From positions 1 to 6,928 of the forward strand of contig SPBW01000114.1 of assembly GCA_004525685.1 (NCBI GenBank): 6,928 nucleotides of DNA, in the 5' to 3' direction. The position numbers and the translations under genes were made by a program. This stretch comes from Candidatus Atribacteria bacterium. GTDB taxonomy: Bacteria > Bipolaricaulota > Bipolaricaulia > UBA7950 > UBA9294. The notes under the pieces were generated by a model that ran no database searches, was not told the DNA's origin, and worked only from the letters and a program-made list of their open reading frames with translations. This document shows, piece after piece, positions 1-5,785 of the stretch (the stretch's first letter is position 1; every line of letters begins with the position of its first letter).

Positions 1-112
1 CGGCGACAGGAGACTGTGCACCTTGATCTTGGGATATGTCTGAGGGTTCCACAAAGAGGATCAGTCCTACGGCAACGGCCAGGGCGAGAACGGGAATCAG
101 CCATTTGAGCAT
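1..112 (-). CDS. N-terminal fragment of a membrane-anchored or secreted protein, cut by the window edge
   Basis: This minus-strand frame starts with ATG at 112-110 and stays open to the left edge, giving 37 residues. The start MLKWLIPVLALAVAVGLILF has one Lys and then an uninterrupted hydrophobic stretch (about residues 4-21). A polar segment rich in Asp, Gln and Ser follows. This is the pattern of an uncleaved signal anchor or a signal peptide, with the rest of the protein outside the membrane. No lipobox Cys is visible. A strong ribosome site, AGGAAGGAG at 127-119, sits six bases upstream of the ATG and makes the start convincing. The gene is divergent from the ferredoxin-like gene at 410. 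The functional domain lies outside the window, so no function can be given. Confidence 0.75.
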   Translation of the reverse strand, partial: MLKWLIPVLALAVAVGLILFVEPSDISQDQGAQSPVA

Positions 113-146
113 CCGGGACTCCTTCCTACTCAAGAGCGGTCCCCAC

Positions 147-156
147 GAGTGTAGCA
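147..156 (-). promoter_or_regulatory. Candidate extended -10 element for the leftmost gene
   Basis: Read on the minus strand this is TGCTACACTC, which fits an extended -10 (TGn followed by TACACT at 153-148). The -10 hexamer ends about 35 bases before the ATG at 112, a normal leader length. No good -35 hexamer is seen at 16-18 bases, which extended -10 promoters can tolerate. The same decamer occurs before the divergent gene at 410, and this repetition is the main support. Confidence 0.4.
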
Positions 157-251
157 GACGGGCCGTAGGCAACACACCTGCTTCAGATAGTCTTCATCAT
201 TCGCTCATGTCTTGGAGATATCGTACAAGCATACGAGAGCAACCTTCTTAC

Positions 252-288
252 CAGGGCTCGAAGCGAAGACAAGACGCTTCGGGCCCTG
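252..288. repeat. Strong inverted repeat: 14-bp stem, 9-base loop
   Basis: The left arm is CAGGGCTCGAAGCG (252-265) and the right arm is CGCTTCGGGCCCTG (275-288). All 14 positions pair, with one G-T wobble, around the loop aagacaaga. It lies about 85-100 bases upstream of both candidate divergent -10 elements, so neither promoter would transcribe it. On the plus strand it is followed by TGACCCTTTATT, a weak T-rich tail, and on the minus strand by no T tract. It could be a protein-binding dyad, a poor terminator of an unseen transcript, or part of a small RNA. I see no second copy in the window. Confidence 0.6.
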
Positions 289-369
289 ACCCTTTATTGG
301 AACCCTAGTTCTGCACCTGCCTGACGGCATAAGTCATCTTCTTCCAGCTCTGCACGAGATCAAGTGACC

Positions 370-379
370 TGCTACACTC
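370..379 (+). promoter_or_regulatory. Candidate extended -10 element for the ferredoxin-like gene A
   Basis: TGCTACACTC contains TGn plus the -10-like hexamer TACACT at 373-378, ending 31 bases before the GTG start at 410. The -35 position (350-355, CTGCAC) is poor. The identical decamer sits on the opposite strand at 156-147 at a similar distance from the divergent gene, which makes a shared promoter type plausible. Confidence 0.4.
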
Positions 380-398
380 CCTTCATCACCATGTTCGC

Positions 399-404
399 AG
401 GAGG
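399..404 (+). promoter_or_regulatory. Ribosome binding site deciding the GTG start of gene A
   Basis: AGGAGG is followed by five bases (CGCAG) and then GTG at 410. The ATG at 391 lies upstream of this site in a different frame, so it cannot start the protein. GTG at 410 is therefore the best start. Confidence 0.8.
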
Positions 405-409
405 CGCAG

Positions 410-1051
410 GTGTCAGACGAGAAGAGAGTCACGACCGAAGAGATTGCAGAGAAACTCGATCACTACACGGCAATCACGATTCCCGTACACATCGACATCG
501 ATGTGCGTCATACGGTCGTTGACCTGTCCGAGGCCGAAACCATCTTGCGGAATGCGAAGACGATTGCGCTGGGAAATTGCGGCTGCCGGTCTGACGAGAA
601 CAAGTGTGGGCGGCCGATCGACGTTTGTTTGGTGATGAATCAGTCCGAAGCACAACTCAAGAGCGACTTCCCGTCATTCAACTACGTGACCATCGCGCGC
701 GCGCTGGAGGCGCTACAAAGATCGCACGAAGCGGGTCTCGTTCATCTCGCTTTTCGCAAGGGCGACGGGGAGATTACCGAATTCTGTTCGTGCTGTGAAT
801 GCTGTTGCTGGTTCCTCGGCAAGCTCAAGCAGTTCGATTACCACGATGGTGTGGTTGAATCCTCTCACATCGCCCGACACCTTCCCGAGCAGTGCGTAGC
901 ATGCGGTCTCTGTGTGCAGAAGTGTCCTTTCGATGCCTGGCAAGCAGACGAGAACGGAGACAAGCCGACGCTTCGAACTGAGAAGTGCTTCGGCTGTGGC
1001 GTTTGCGTCACAGCGTGTCCTGCCCATGCCATCGTCTTTGAGCTGCGTTAG
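410..1051 (+). CDS. Cysteine-rich ferredoxin-like protein A, two [4Fe-4S] motifs plus CxCCxCCC
   Basis: This is a soluble protein of 213 residues with no signal peptide or membrane segment. The C-terminal third is a two-cluster ferredoxin domain: CVACGLCVQKCP (Cys 162, 165, 168, 172) and CFGCGVCVTACP (Cys 193, 196, 199, 203). Each motif should bind a [4Fe-4S] cluster, and together they suggest an electron carrier or redox subunit. Upstream are ten further cysteines in two groups: Cys 57, 59, 66, 73 (CxC-x6-C-x6-C) and Cys 126, 128, 129, 131, 132, 133 (CSCCECCC). Between them lies HEAGLVHLAF (106-115). The same groups recur in the same order in protein B at 4859-5785, so they form one domain family, probably with an additional Fe-S or metal site. 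I do not know a characterised member. The start is GTG with a strong ribosome site. The gene appears monocistronic and converges on the acetyltransferase gene 39 bases away. The ferredoxin assignment is firm, while the substrate and partner are unknown. Confidence 0.93.
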   Translation: MSDEKRVTTEEIAEKLDHYTAITIPVHIDIDVRHTVVDLSEAETILRNAKTIALGNCGCRSDENKCGRPIDVCLVMNQSEAQLKSDFPSFNYVTIARALEALQRSHEAGLVHLAFRKGDGEITEFCSCCECCCWFLGKLKQFDYHDGVVESSHIARHLPEQCVACGLCVQKCPFDAWQADENGDKPTLRTEKCFGCGVCVTACPAHAIVFELR

Positions 1052-1090
1052 ACGGTAACCTCATAGATTCTGCCTGATGACTAGACTTCC

Positions 1091-2059
1091 TTACTTCAGC
1101 CGCTTCTCCAGCTGTATCCATGCAGGCTCTCGGACAAAGCCGAGATTGCTGTAGACAGTCTGCATGGCGATGTTCTCTATGGCGCTGCTTGTCTGGATCT
1201 GTGGGTGCCCGTGTTGGCGAGCAGCGCCGATGGCTCTGACATAGAGGGCGGTGGCAATCCCTTTGTTTCGATGTGAACGCGCGACGCCTGCCAATCCTGC
1301 GTAGAGCGAGAGCCCTTCTGGCGCCTTGCCCATCTCGCAGAATCCCACAATATCTTCTCCTTGCACGGCAAGGGTGTAGGCGTTGTGATCTACTTGGGGC
1401 TTTGTCAACGTCCACTCCTGCCAATCCTCCCAGCTGATCGGGCTCTCTTCTTCTTTGGGGACGTCTTCCCAGGCATCGCAGTAGGCCGCAAACAACTTCA
1501 CTGCGAAGTCGGCATCCTGCTTCTGCCATGCGGAGAGAGAGATGAATTCGATACCTTCGTCTTCCAGCTTCACAAGCAACGGAGCGAATACGTCAGCACG
1601 GAACGTCTCGATGTCAAGGTGTGAAGGCCCTTCTCTGAACACGTCTTTGAATCCAAGCTTCAGTGCGAAGGGAAGACCGGCAGACAGATTCTCGTAGGCA
1701 TCGGCGCGAAGGATCTCTGGCTTGTGCTCTGCAAGGTCATCGATGAGGCGTTGATACAGCATCGACCCAACGCCGCGCCGACGAAACGCCTCATCCACGA
1801 CAACGTTCACTTGGAAATTCCCTGGCTTGTGGTTCGTAATCCGCTGTGTGTAGTCGGCGTAGCCGATTAGCACGGCATCAGCCAATGCGCACCATCGAGC
1901 GGTTTTGCACTTAGGATTCCTCTCGCGATTGGCCTCATGCATCTGTTCTATGGTGGTCTGTCTTGCGGGATAGACGCGATTGAGAAGTTCGACAACACCT
2001 TCGTAGTCGGCGTGTGTCAGAGGGCGAACGAACAGCTCTGGGATTGACGTGCTCGTCAT
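1091..2059 (-). CDS. Tandem-GNAT N-acetyltransferase (two GNAT domains)
   Basis: This 322-residue protein contains two Gcn5-related acetyltransferase domains, which normally move an acetyl group from acetyl-CoA to an amine. The N-terminal domain (about 10-145) has the acetyl-CoA loop RRRGVG (93-98) and the closing LGF (135-137). The C-terminal domain (about 170-320) has RNKGIA (264-269), then NIAMQTVYSNLGF (296-308) with Tyr303 where GNAT enzymes often carry the general acid. Both pyrophosphate loops look intact. The two-domain layout resembles mycothiol synthase (MshD), but nothing shows mycothiol chemistry, so the substrate is open. ATG 2059 is preceded by AAGGAGG at 2069-2063 with a short three-base spacer. 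It lies 24 bases after the EFR1 gene on the same strand and is probably co-transcribed with it. Confidence 0.9.
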   Translation of the reverse strand: MTSTSIPELFVRPLTHADYEGVVELLNRVYPARQTTIEQMHEANRERNPKCKTARWCALADAVLIGYADYTQRITNHKPGNFQVNVVVDEAFRRRGVGSMLYQRLIDDLAEHKPEILRADAYENLSAGLPFALKLGFKDVFREGPSHLDIETFRADVFAPLLVKLEDEGIEFISLSAWQKQDADFAVKLFAAYCDAWEDVPKEEESPISWEDWQEWTLTKPQVDHNAYTLAVQGEDIVGFCEMGKAPEGLSLYAGLAGVARSHRNKGIATALYVRAIGAARQHGHPQIQTSSAIENIAMQTVYSNLGFVREPAWIQLEKRLK

Positions 2060-2083
2060 GGTCCTCCTTGAGTGCGGACGGCG

Positions 2084-2881
2084 CTATCGAAGCAGAACAT
2101 CACTGAGCGTGACATCTGGATGATGTTTCGGATCGCTGGGGATAGCCCCCTTCCATGCAATGGCGCTCTGCGGGCAGAAAGCCATGCACGCGAAGCAGTA
2201 CTCGCAGTCCTGATGCCATATGGGTCGGCCATTTGCCAGCGTGATGTTCTCTCGCGGACAGAGCCTCACACAGGCGCCGCAGCTGACGCATGCGTCTGTT
2301 GCAGAATAACCCTTGTCCATTCTAGCGAACATCTTGATTGAGAAGCCATACATCAGGGATCCGAGGAAGTTGAGAGACGCGTTGGATGTCTCGGCCCCAT
2401 GAGACTTCTTCTCCTCAACAGTTTTCGAGATCTCGCGGAATCGATCTTTGGCAAAGCCAGGGACGTTCTTTCCGCCAAGCCAACCTATGAACTTGATGAG
2501 GGCCATCTCTGTCTGTGATTGCATGGAGATGAGGAAGTCGCCACGCACGGCGAATCCGCCATCCAAGTTCGAGCCAATGGCTCGAAGGATCTTGCTCAGC
2601 TGAACAAGCGTTCTTCCCGGACTGCCGCCGTTTGTGGCAATGGCAAATACATATTGTCCTGTGCGAGGTCTGAGGGCCTTGGCGAACTCGGCAGCCATTC
2701 TCGGCATTCCCCACGCAAAAACCGGGAAGACGAGGCCAATTCGTTCTTCCTCTTGGCCGACGTATCCGCCAGGCATTGCCGCCATGGGCGTGATTTCAGC
2801 GCCACCCAACGATGCTGCCATTTGCCGTGCAATCGCCAGCGAGTTACCGGTTCCCGTGAAGTAGAAGATTCTGTTGTTCAC
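2084..2881 (-). CDS. EFR1-type flavodoxin/ferredoxin fusion protein
   Basis: This 265-residue cytoplasmic electron-transfer protein joins a flavodoxin-like domain to a two-cluster ferredoxin. The N-terminus reads IFYFTGTGNS (5-14), whose TGTGNS is the FMN phosphate loop. VFPVFAWGMP (51-60) and ATNGGSPGR (82-90) match the other flavin-contacting loops of flavodoxins. The C-terminus has CVSCGACVRLCP (Cys 198, 201, 204, 208) and CEYCFACMAFCP (Cys 226, 229, 232, 236), two [4Fe-4S] motifs. This arrangement is that of the EFR1 family ferrodoxins common in anaerobes, whose partners are mostly unknown. The start is GTG at 2881, with AAAGGA at 2892-2887 five bases upstream. It is the first gene of a likely pair with the acetyltransferase 24 bases downstream. 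No Cys ligand is missing. Confidence 0.93.
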   Translation of the reverse strand: MNNRIFYFTGTGNSLAIARQMAASLGGAEITPMAAMPGGYVGQEEERIGLVFPVFAWGMPRMAAEFAKALRPRTGQYVFAIATNGGSPGRTLVQLSKILRAIGSNLDGGFAVRGDFLISMQSQTEMALIKFIGWLGGKNVPGFAKDRFREISKTVEEKKSHGAETSNASLNFLGSLMYGFSIKMFARMDKGYSATDACVSCGACVRLCPRENITLANGRPIWHQDCEYCFACMAFCPQSAIAWKGAIPSDPKHHPDVTLSDVLLR

Positions 2882-3192
2882 GTCAATCCTTTCGTCATGA
2901 AAGGCTCCATGCTTCCTTGGAGCAATTTGGATACATCATCGATCTTTGGTGAGCGCGATGCAACGCAACCCTACAGCTTGGGGGCAGGCCATCACGGATC
3001 CAAATCGGATACCTTCGAGGATAAGGCCTGGGGCTGGATCCTCATGACAGAGGAAGCGATTCATGTGCTCGAACTGGGAATCGAATTTGATGGCAATGCG
3101 CACGTGTTTATCGATGCGTGGATGCTGTAAGTATCTCTTGACGCAGCGATTGGTGTCGATGGACGCTGACGTAGCCAACAAGTTCTGCGTTC
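2882..3192. other. 311-base gap upstream of EFR1, open on both strands
   Basis: This gap should hold the promoter of the EFR1-acetyltransferase pair, but I see only a weak match: TTGCTC, 17 bases, then TTTCAT, reading minus just before the GTG at 2881. A 6-bp dyad, GCTCCA-8-TGGAGC at 2904-2923, overlaps that match and could be an operator. A plus-strand frame ending at 3130 and a minus-strand frame (3181-2936, 81 codons from TTG) share one codon register, and both have a plausible amino-acid composition. No T-tract terminator is seen after the methyltransferase gene. Confidence 0.5.
2909..3130 (+). CDS. Possible small unknown protein or gene remnant (73 aa)
   Basis: From ATG 2909 this frame encodes 73 residues, starting MLPWSNLDTSSIFGERD and ending FDGNAHVFIDAWML. 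I do not recognise it. In its favour, codons are G-rich at the first position, rare codons are few, and the second half has an alternating strand-like pattern (EEAIHVLELGIEF). AAAGG lies four bases before ATG 2909. ATG 2897, in the same frame, has no ribosome site. Against it, it starts only about 27 bases from the divergent EFR1 start, leaving little room for a promoter, and the frame stays open upstream as a shadow of EFR1. The antisense frame 3181-2936 (81 codons, TTG start, AGGA nearby) is a real competitor and would continue the minus-strand gene string. The frame may also be the remains of a larger gene. Confidence 0.3.
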   Translation: MLPWSNLDTSSIFGERDATQPYSLGAGHHGSKSDTFEDKAWGWILMTEEAIHVLELGIEFDGNAHVFIDAWML

Positions 3193-3960
3193 CTAGGCTT
3201 GGCTGCTTGCCTCACGTAATGTGCTCACGAAGAGCATCCGCTGGCTTGGGTCGTCGTCTTCGCTGGTGGGGATCAGCTCTGTGCTGAAGCCTGCCTGGGA
3301 GAGCTCATCAAACCACGTCTTGAGCGGGAACACGCCGATCACATGGTGGTCCAATTCGACTCTCATGCCTTTGGCATCTCGGATCAAGTAAACCATGACG
3401 GAATCGACAGTGCAATCTTCGGGATCGGGGTCGAAGTCGATTTCAACATAAGTGAGTTTGGTGTCAGCGTCCGATGTGGTTCTCGTGCAAACGACGCCTT
3501 CTTCGAAATTCTCCCGGGTGTAGTCGGGAGCCACGATGAAGACGCCGCCGGGTCGAAGGTGGGTGGCTGCTGTGTGAAACGCGGCGCGCAGATCCTTGAG
3601 CTTGCGCATGTAGTCGATGGCATCGTGAATGAGAACGGCGTCGAAGGTGCGGTTCAGACGCACGAACCTCATGTCACCTAGAACGTGCGTGACTGTCGGA
3701 TTCAAGCGCCTGGAGTTCTCGAGCATCTCTTCGGATACGTCCACAGCCGTGGCGTCGAATTCGCCTGCAAAATGGGACAGGTTGTGACCTCCACCGACGC
3801 CTAGCTCGAGGATATGGTGACGTCCGGGTCCTAATTTGCTGCGCAGCGTAGCGTGCCATAGCTGCGCTTCTTGTTCGTAATTCTCTGGGGGGCTGATTAG
3901 GGGCCAGAGATAGGCTAGATCCTCATACATACGATTCTTGCCAATGTCTTCAAGGTGCAT
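3193..3960 (-). CDS. Class I SAM-dependent methyltransferase
   Basis: This 255-residue Rossmann-fold methyltransferase uses S-adenosylmethionine, and its acceptor is unknown. Motif I is LELGVGGGHN (51-60), the SAM-binding glycine loop. The acidic residue that contacts the ribose is Asp74 in VDVSEEML. LGDMRFV (94-100) places Asp96 near the adenine, and FDAVLIHDAIDYM (106-118) with HLRPGGVFIVAPDY (134-147) gives the later core strands. The C-terminal part (about 165-245) is strand-rich with many Asp residues, and probably forms the acceptor-side cap. I chose ATG at 3960 because AGGAG at 3969-3965 lies four bases upstream. A longer frame reaches TTG at 3975, but that codon lies upstream of the ribosome site. 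It follows the MBL hydrolase on the same strand after 106 bases, so co-transcription is possible but not certain. Confidence 0.9.
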   Translation of the reverse strand: MHLEDIGKNRMYEDLAYLWPLISPPENYEQEAQLWHATLRSKLGPGRHHILELGVGGGHNLSHFAGEFDATAVDVSEEMLENSRRLNPTVTHVLGDMRFVRLNRTFDAVLIHDAIDYMRKLKDLRAAFHTAATHLRPGGVFIVAPDYTRENFEEGVVCTRTTSDADTKLTYVEIDFDPDPEDCTVDSVMVYLIRDAKGMRVELDHHVIGVFPLKTWFDELSQAGFSTELIPTSEDDDPSQRMLFVSTLREASSQA

Positions 3961-4066
3961 GTTTCTCCTATCCAAGGATACGCGGATGCGATCCTGGCAC
4001 CTGGGGGATTGTCACTTTCATACTGAATCTGCCCTCAATCTTCCCGGCAAATCACGAAACATAGAG
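3961..4066 (-). other. 106-base spacer between hydrolase and methyltransferase genes
   Basis: The spacer is long for a tight operon and could hold its own promoter, but no hexamer pair with normal spacing stands out. It contains a direct repeat, CCAGGTGCCAGG on the minus strand. No terminator with a T tract follows the hydrolase stop, so read-through into the methyltransferase is possible. Confidence 0.4.
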
Positions 4067-4744
4067 CTAGGCCATCTTGCGTATGCGAACGTCAGTCTCG
4101 GGCCGGCTCGCCAGAAGGTCTACTAGTTCGGACGTGTCGGTACGCCCGAAGTGATACGGATAGAGGATGCGTGGTTTCATGGCGATGGCTGCCTCCGCGA
4201 CCATCGCCGGGGTCATCGTATAAGGCAGATTCATCGGCAGGAAAGCGATATCGATGTTGCGCAGTGCCAGCATCTCAGGCGTGTTCTCAGAGTCGCCCGC
4301 GACGTACACACGCGTATCTCCAAACGTCAAGACGTACCCGTTGCCGTTTCCGCACGGATGGAAGGGATCGCCTGACTCGCGGGTGTGGATGAGGTTGTAG
4401 GCAGGGACGGCTTCAATGGATATTCCCTGGACGACACTCACGTCACCGTTTCGCATGACAATCCCGCCATCAATGTGTTGGTTACACAATTCCGTCATCA
4501 CAATCTCGGTTCCATTCTTGCGGATGCTTGCCAGCGCCTCTGGGTCGAGATGATCCTGATGCTCGTGCGTGATGAGAATTAGATCTGCTTTCGGCAGCGA
4601 CTGATAGTCGGCCACGCGACTGAATGGATCGATATGGATGGTCTTCTGAGCAAACGTCAGCATCAGCGATCCATGCCCCAAGAATGTGATTTTCAGCTCG
4701 CCGCCCGATGTCTGGACTACATCCGTTTCAAATGAATGCGTCAT
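4067..4744 (-). CDS. MBL-fold metal-dependent hydrolase
   Basis: This 225-residue single-domain metallo-beta-lactamase-fold hydrolase has no signal peptide, so it is likely cytoplasmic. The metal motif HxHxDH is complete as HEHQDH (60-65). The family's GHGS is at 23-26. AVPAYN (112-117) followed by FHP (128-130, His129) matches the stretch that supplies a further metal His in related small MBL proteins. AGD (149-151, Asp151) and YPYHFG (195-200, His198) complete a normal ligand set. This pattern fits the UlaG/YtkL-like group, whose substrates vary and are mostly unknown. ATG 4744 is preferred over an in-frame TTG at 4747. GGAGG lies at 4759-4755, ten bases upstream. The gene is divergent from protein B and lies upstream of the methyltransferase. 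Confidence 0.9.
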   Translation of the reverse strand: MTHSFETDVVQTSGGELKITFLGHGSLMLTFAQKTIHIDPFSRVADYQSLPKADLILITHEHQDHLDPEALASIRKNGTEIVMTELCNQHIDGGIVMRNGDVSVVQGISIEAVPAYNLIHTRESGDPFHPCGNGNGYVLTFGDTRVYVAGDSENTPEMLALRNIDIAFLPMNLPYTMTPAMVAEAAIAMKPRILYPYHFGRTDTSELVDLLASRPETDVRIRKMA

Positions 4745-4858
4745 CAATCCTGCACCTCCGATTCACTCTCCGAGTCAAGGACTATCATACTGCGCTTTCC
4801 ACAGCAGGTCTTGCGCAGTATGCTTGGGCATCTATCTGTGGGTGCTTGGACGGTGAGC
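4745..4858. promoter_or_regulatory. Divergent promoter region for hydrolase and protein B
   Basis: This 114-base gap must serve two divergent genes. On the minus strand TATGAT at 4789-4784 is a good -10 hexamer, about 40 bases before ATG 4744, but its -35 is weak. On the plus strand TTTCCA (4796-4801), 17 bases, then TATGCT (4819-4824) is a partial match that would start transcription close to 4831. Both are predictions from pattern only. Confidence 0.35.
4848..4856 (+). promoter_or_regulatory. Ribosome binding site deciding the start of protein B
   Basis: GGACGGTGA followed by GC and ATG at 4859 resembles the extended site GGAGGTGA in good register. The frame is open further upstream, with ATGs at 4820 and 4736. 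The first has no close ribosome site, and the second lies inside the divergent hydrolase gene. Confidence 0.55.
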
Positions 4859-5785
4859 ATGATTCGAAAATCGACGCGCGCGTTCTGGAAAGCGGGGCGC
4901 AGCGTCAAGGGATATTTCCTGTCCGAATTTCTTCATGGATACATCTATACGCGATGGCCGTATGCCTACATCGGCGTTGCCAAGGGGAATCGAAAGATTC
5001 CTGCATTGTTGAAGCCGTTTGTTGGCGCGTTGGCATGGCTGTTGTTGCGAAAGGGAGCCGGGTTTGGGTCGCCAGAGGCCAAGCGCGCTTTTGCAGACAG
5101 CTATCATGGCAAGGTAGTGCCACCCGGCGCAGCTGAGCAGCTGGTCACCTTGAAGGAACCCATCGAACTGAATGATCTAGAGACGATCATTCCCTACGCG
5201 ACAGCCAGAGACATCCTGCTGTCTCATCCCGATCACATCGTGGCATTGGAGTGTCCGTGCCGAGTAGAGTCGGAGAACCCTTGTCTGCCGCTTGATGTCT
5301 GCCTGATTGTCGGGGAGCCGTTTGCCAGCTTCGTCACGGAGCATCATCCGAACCAATCTCGTCCCATCTCTCAAGATGAGGCCGTCGACATCTTGCGTGC
5401 CGAGCACGAACGGGGGCATGTGCATCATGCGTTCTTCAAGGACGCCATGCTGGGGCGTTTCTATGCCATCTGCAACTGCTGTTCCTGCTGTTGCGGGGCC
5501 ATGCAAGCCAATCGCAATGGAACGCCGATGCTTGCCTCTTCGGGCTTCGTTGCTGCCCGCACCAAAGAAGCCTGTGTGGGATGCGGCCTTTGTGTCAACG
5601 CCTGTCCGTTTGATGCCCTGTTCGTCAACGAAGAGCAGGTCGTGATCGATGAGGAGATCTGCATGGGCTGCGGTGTTTGCGTCTCCAAGTGCCCTCACAC
5701 AGCCCTTGTGTTGCGCCGCGCGCCTGAGCGGGGCGAGCCGCTCATTCTGTCCGAGTTGATGGCACGCGCACGATCCTCAAACTAG
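4859..5785 (+). CDS. Cysteine-rich ferredoxin-like protein B, two [4Fe-4S] motifs plus CxCCxCCC
   Basis: This 308-residue protein is a longer paralogue of protein A at 410-1051. Its C-terminus has two [4Fe-4S] motifs, CVGCGLCVNACP (Cys 239, 242, 245, 249) and CMGCGVCVSKCP (Cys 268, 271, 274, 278). The middle repeats the special groups of A: Cys 132, 134, 142, 148 (CxC-x7-C-x5-C), then HERGHVHHAF (183-192), then CNCCSCCC (205-212). The first 110 residues have no counterpart in A. They are basic and aromatic, and include a hydrophobic stretch (PALLKPFVGALAWLLL, 48-63) that is short for a full membrane span but could attach the protein to the membrane. The likely role is electron transfer or a redox enzyme subunit, with no known partner. 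Start at 4859 is chosen from the ribosome site, and 4820 is the alternative. It is divergent from the MBL gene and its stop overlaps that of the YchF gene. Confidence 0.92.
   Translation: MIRKSTRAFWKAGRSVKGYFLSEFLHGYIYTRWPYAYIGVAKGNRKIPALLKPFVGALAWLLLRKGAGFGSPEAKRAFADSYHGKVVPPGAAEQLVTLKEPIELNDLETIIPYATARDILLSHPDHIVALECPCRVESENPCLPLDVCLIVGEPFASFVTEHHPNQSRPISQDEAVDILRAEHERGHVHHAFFKDAMLGRFYAICNCCSCCCGAMQANRNGTPMLASSGFVAARTKEACVGCGLCVNACPFDALFVNEEQVVIDEEICMGCGVCVSKCPHTALVLRRAPERGEPLILSELMARARSSN

Larger units (their letters stand above)
113..409. other. Divergent intergenic region with dyads, no convincing gene
   Basis: This 297-base gap separates two divergent genes, so it should hold both promoters. 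It contains mirrored TGCTACACTC decamers near each gene, a 14-bp hairpin at 252-288 and a smaller perfect dyad, TCGTA-6-TACGA, at 221-236 that could be an operator. A 33-codon frame from ATG 207 has no ribosome site and several rare-looking codons (AGA, ATA, CGA), so I do not call it. I see no tRNA or recognisable riboswitch core. Confidence 0.6.

Noticed and set aside
291..305. TTATTGGAACCC resembling the T-box TGGAACC core
   Set aside because: The conserved continuation of the T-box is absent, no specifier stem is seen, and the downstream gene is not an aminoacyl-tRNA or amino-acid gene.
36..308. 90-codon plus-strand frame across the left intergenic region
   Set aside because: It overlaps the well-supported minus-strand start at 112, has no ribosome site, and its Ser/Arg-rich composition looks like noncoding sequence.
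1008..1529. 173-codon minus-strand frame overlapping the acetyltransferase and protein A
   Set aside because: It is an out-of-frame shadow, very rich in Arg and Cys, lying over two clearly coding frames.
2519..2896. Long plus-strand frame extending upstream of the small frame at 2909
   Set aside because: This part is antisense to the EFR1 gene, whose FMN loop and N-terminal domain are unmistakable. Only the portion beyond 2897 deserves consideration.
3141..3172. Imperfect hairpin ACGCAGCG / CGCTGACGT after the methyltransferase gene
   Set aside because: The stem has a bulge and a 15-base loop, and no T tract follows on the minus strand, so I do not call it a terminator.
4736..4858. Longer N-terminus for protein B from ATG 4736 or 4820
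   Set aside because: ATG 4736 lies inside the divergent hydrolase gene and would leave no promoter region. ATG 4820 has no close ribosome site, while ATG 4859 has a GGTGA in good register.
5177..5698. 173-codon minus-strand frame antisense to protein B
   Set aside because: It mirrors the cysteine-rich and ferredoxin motifs of B, shows no domain of its own and has no ribosome site.
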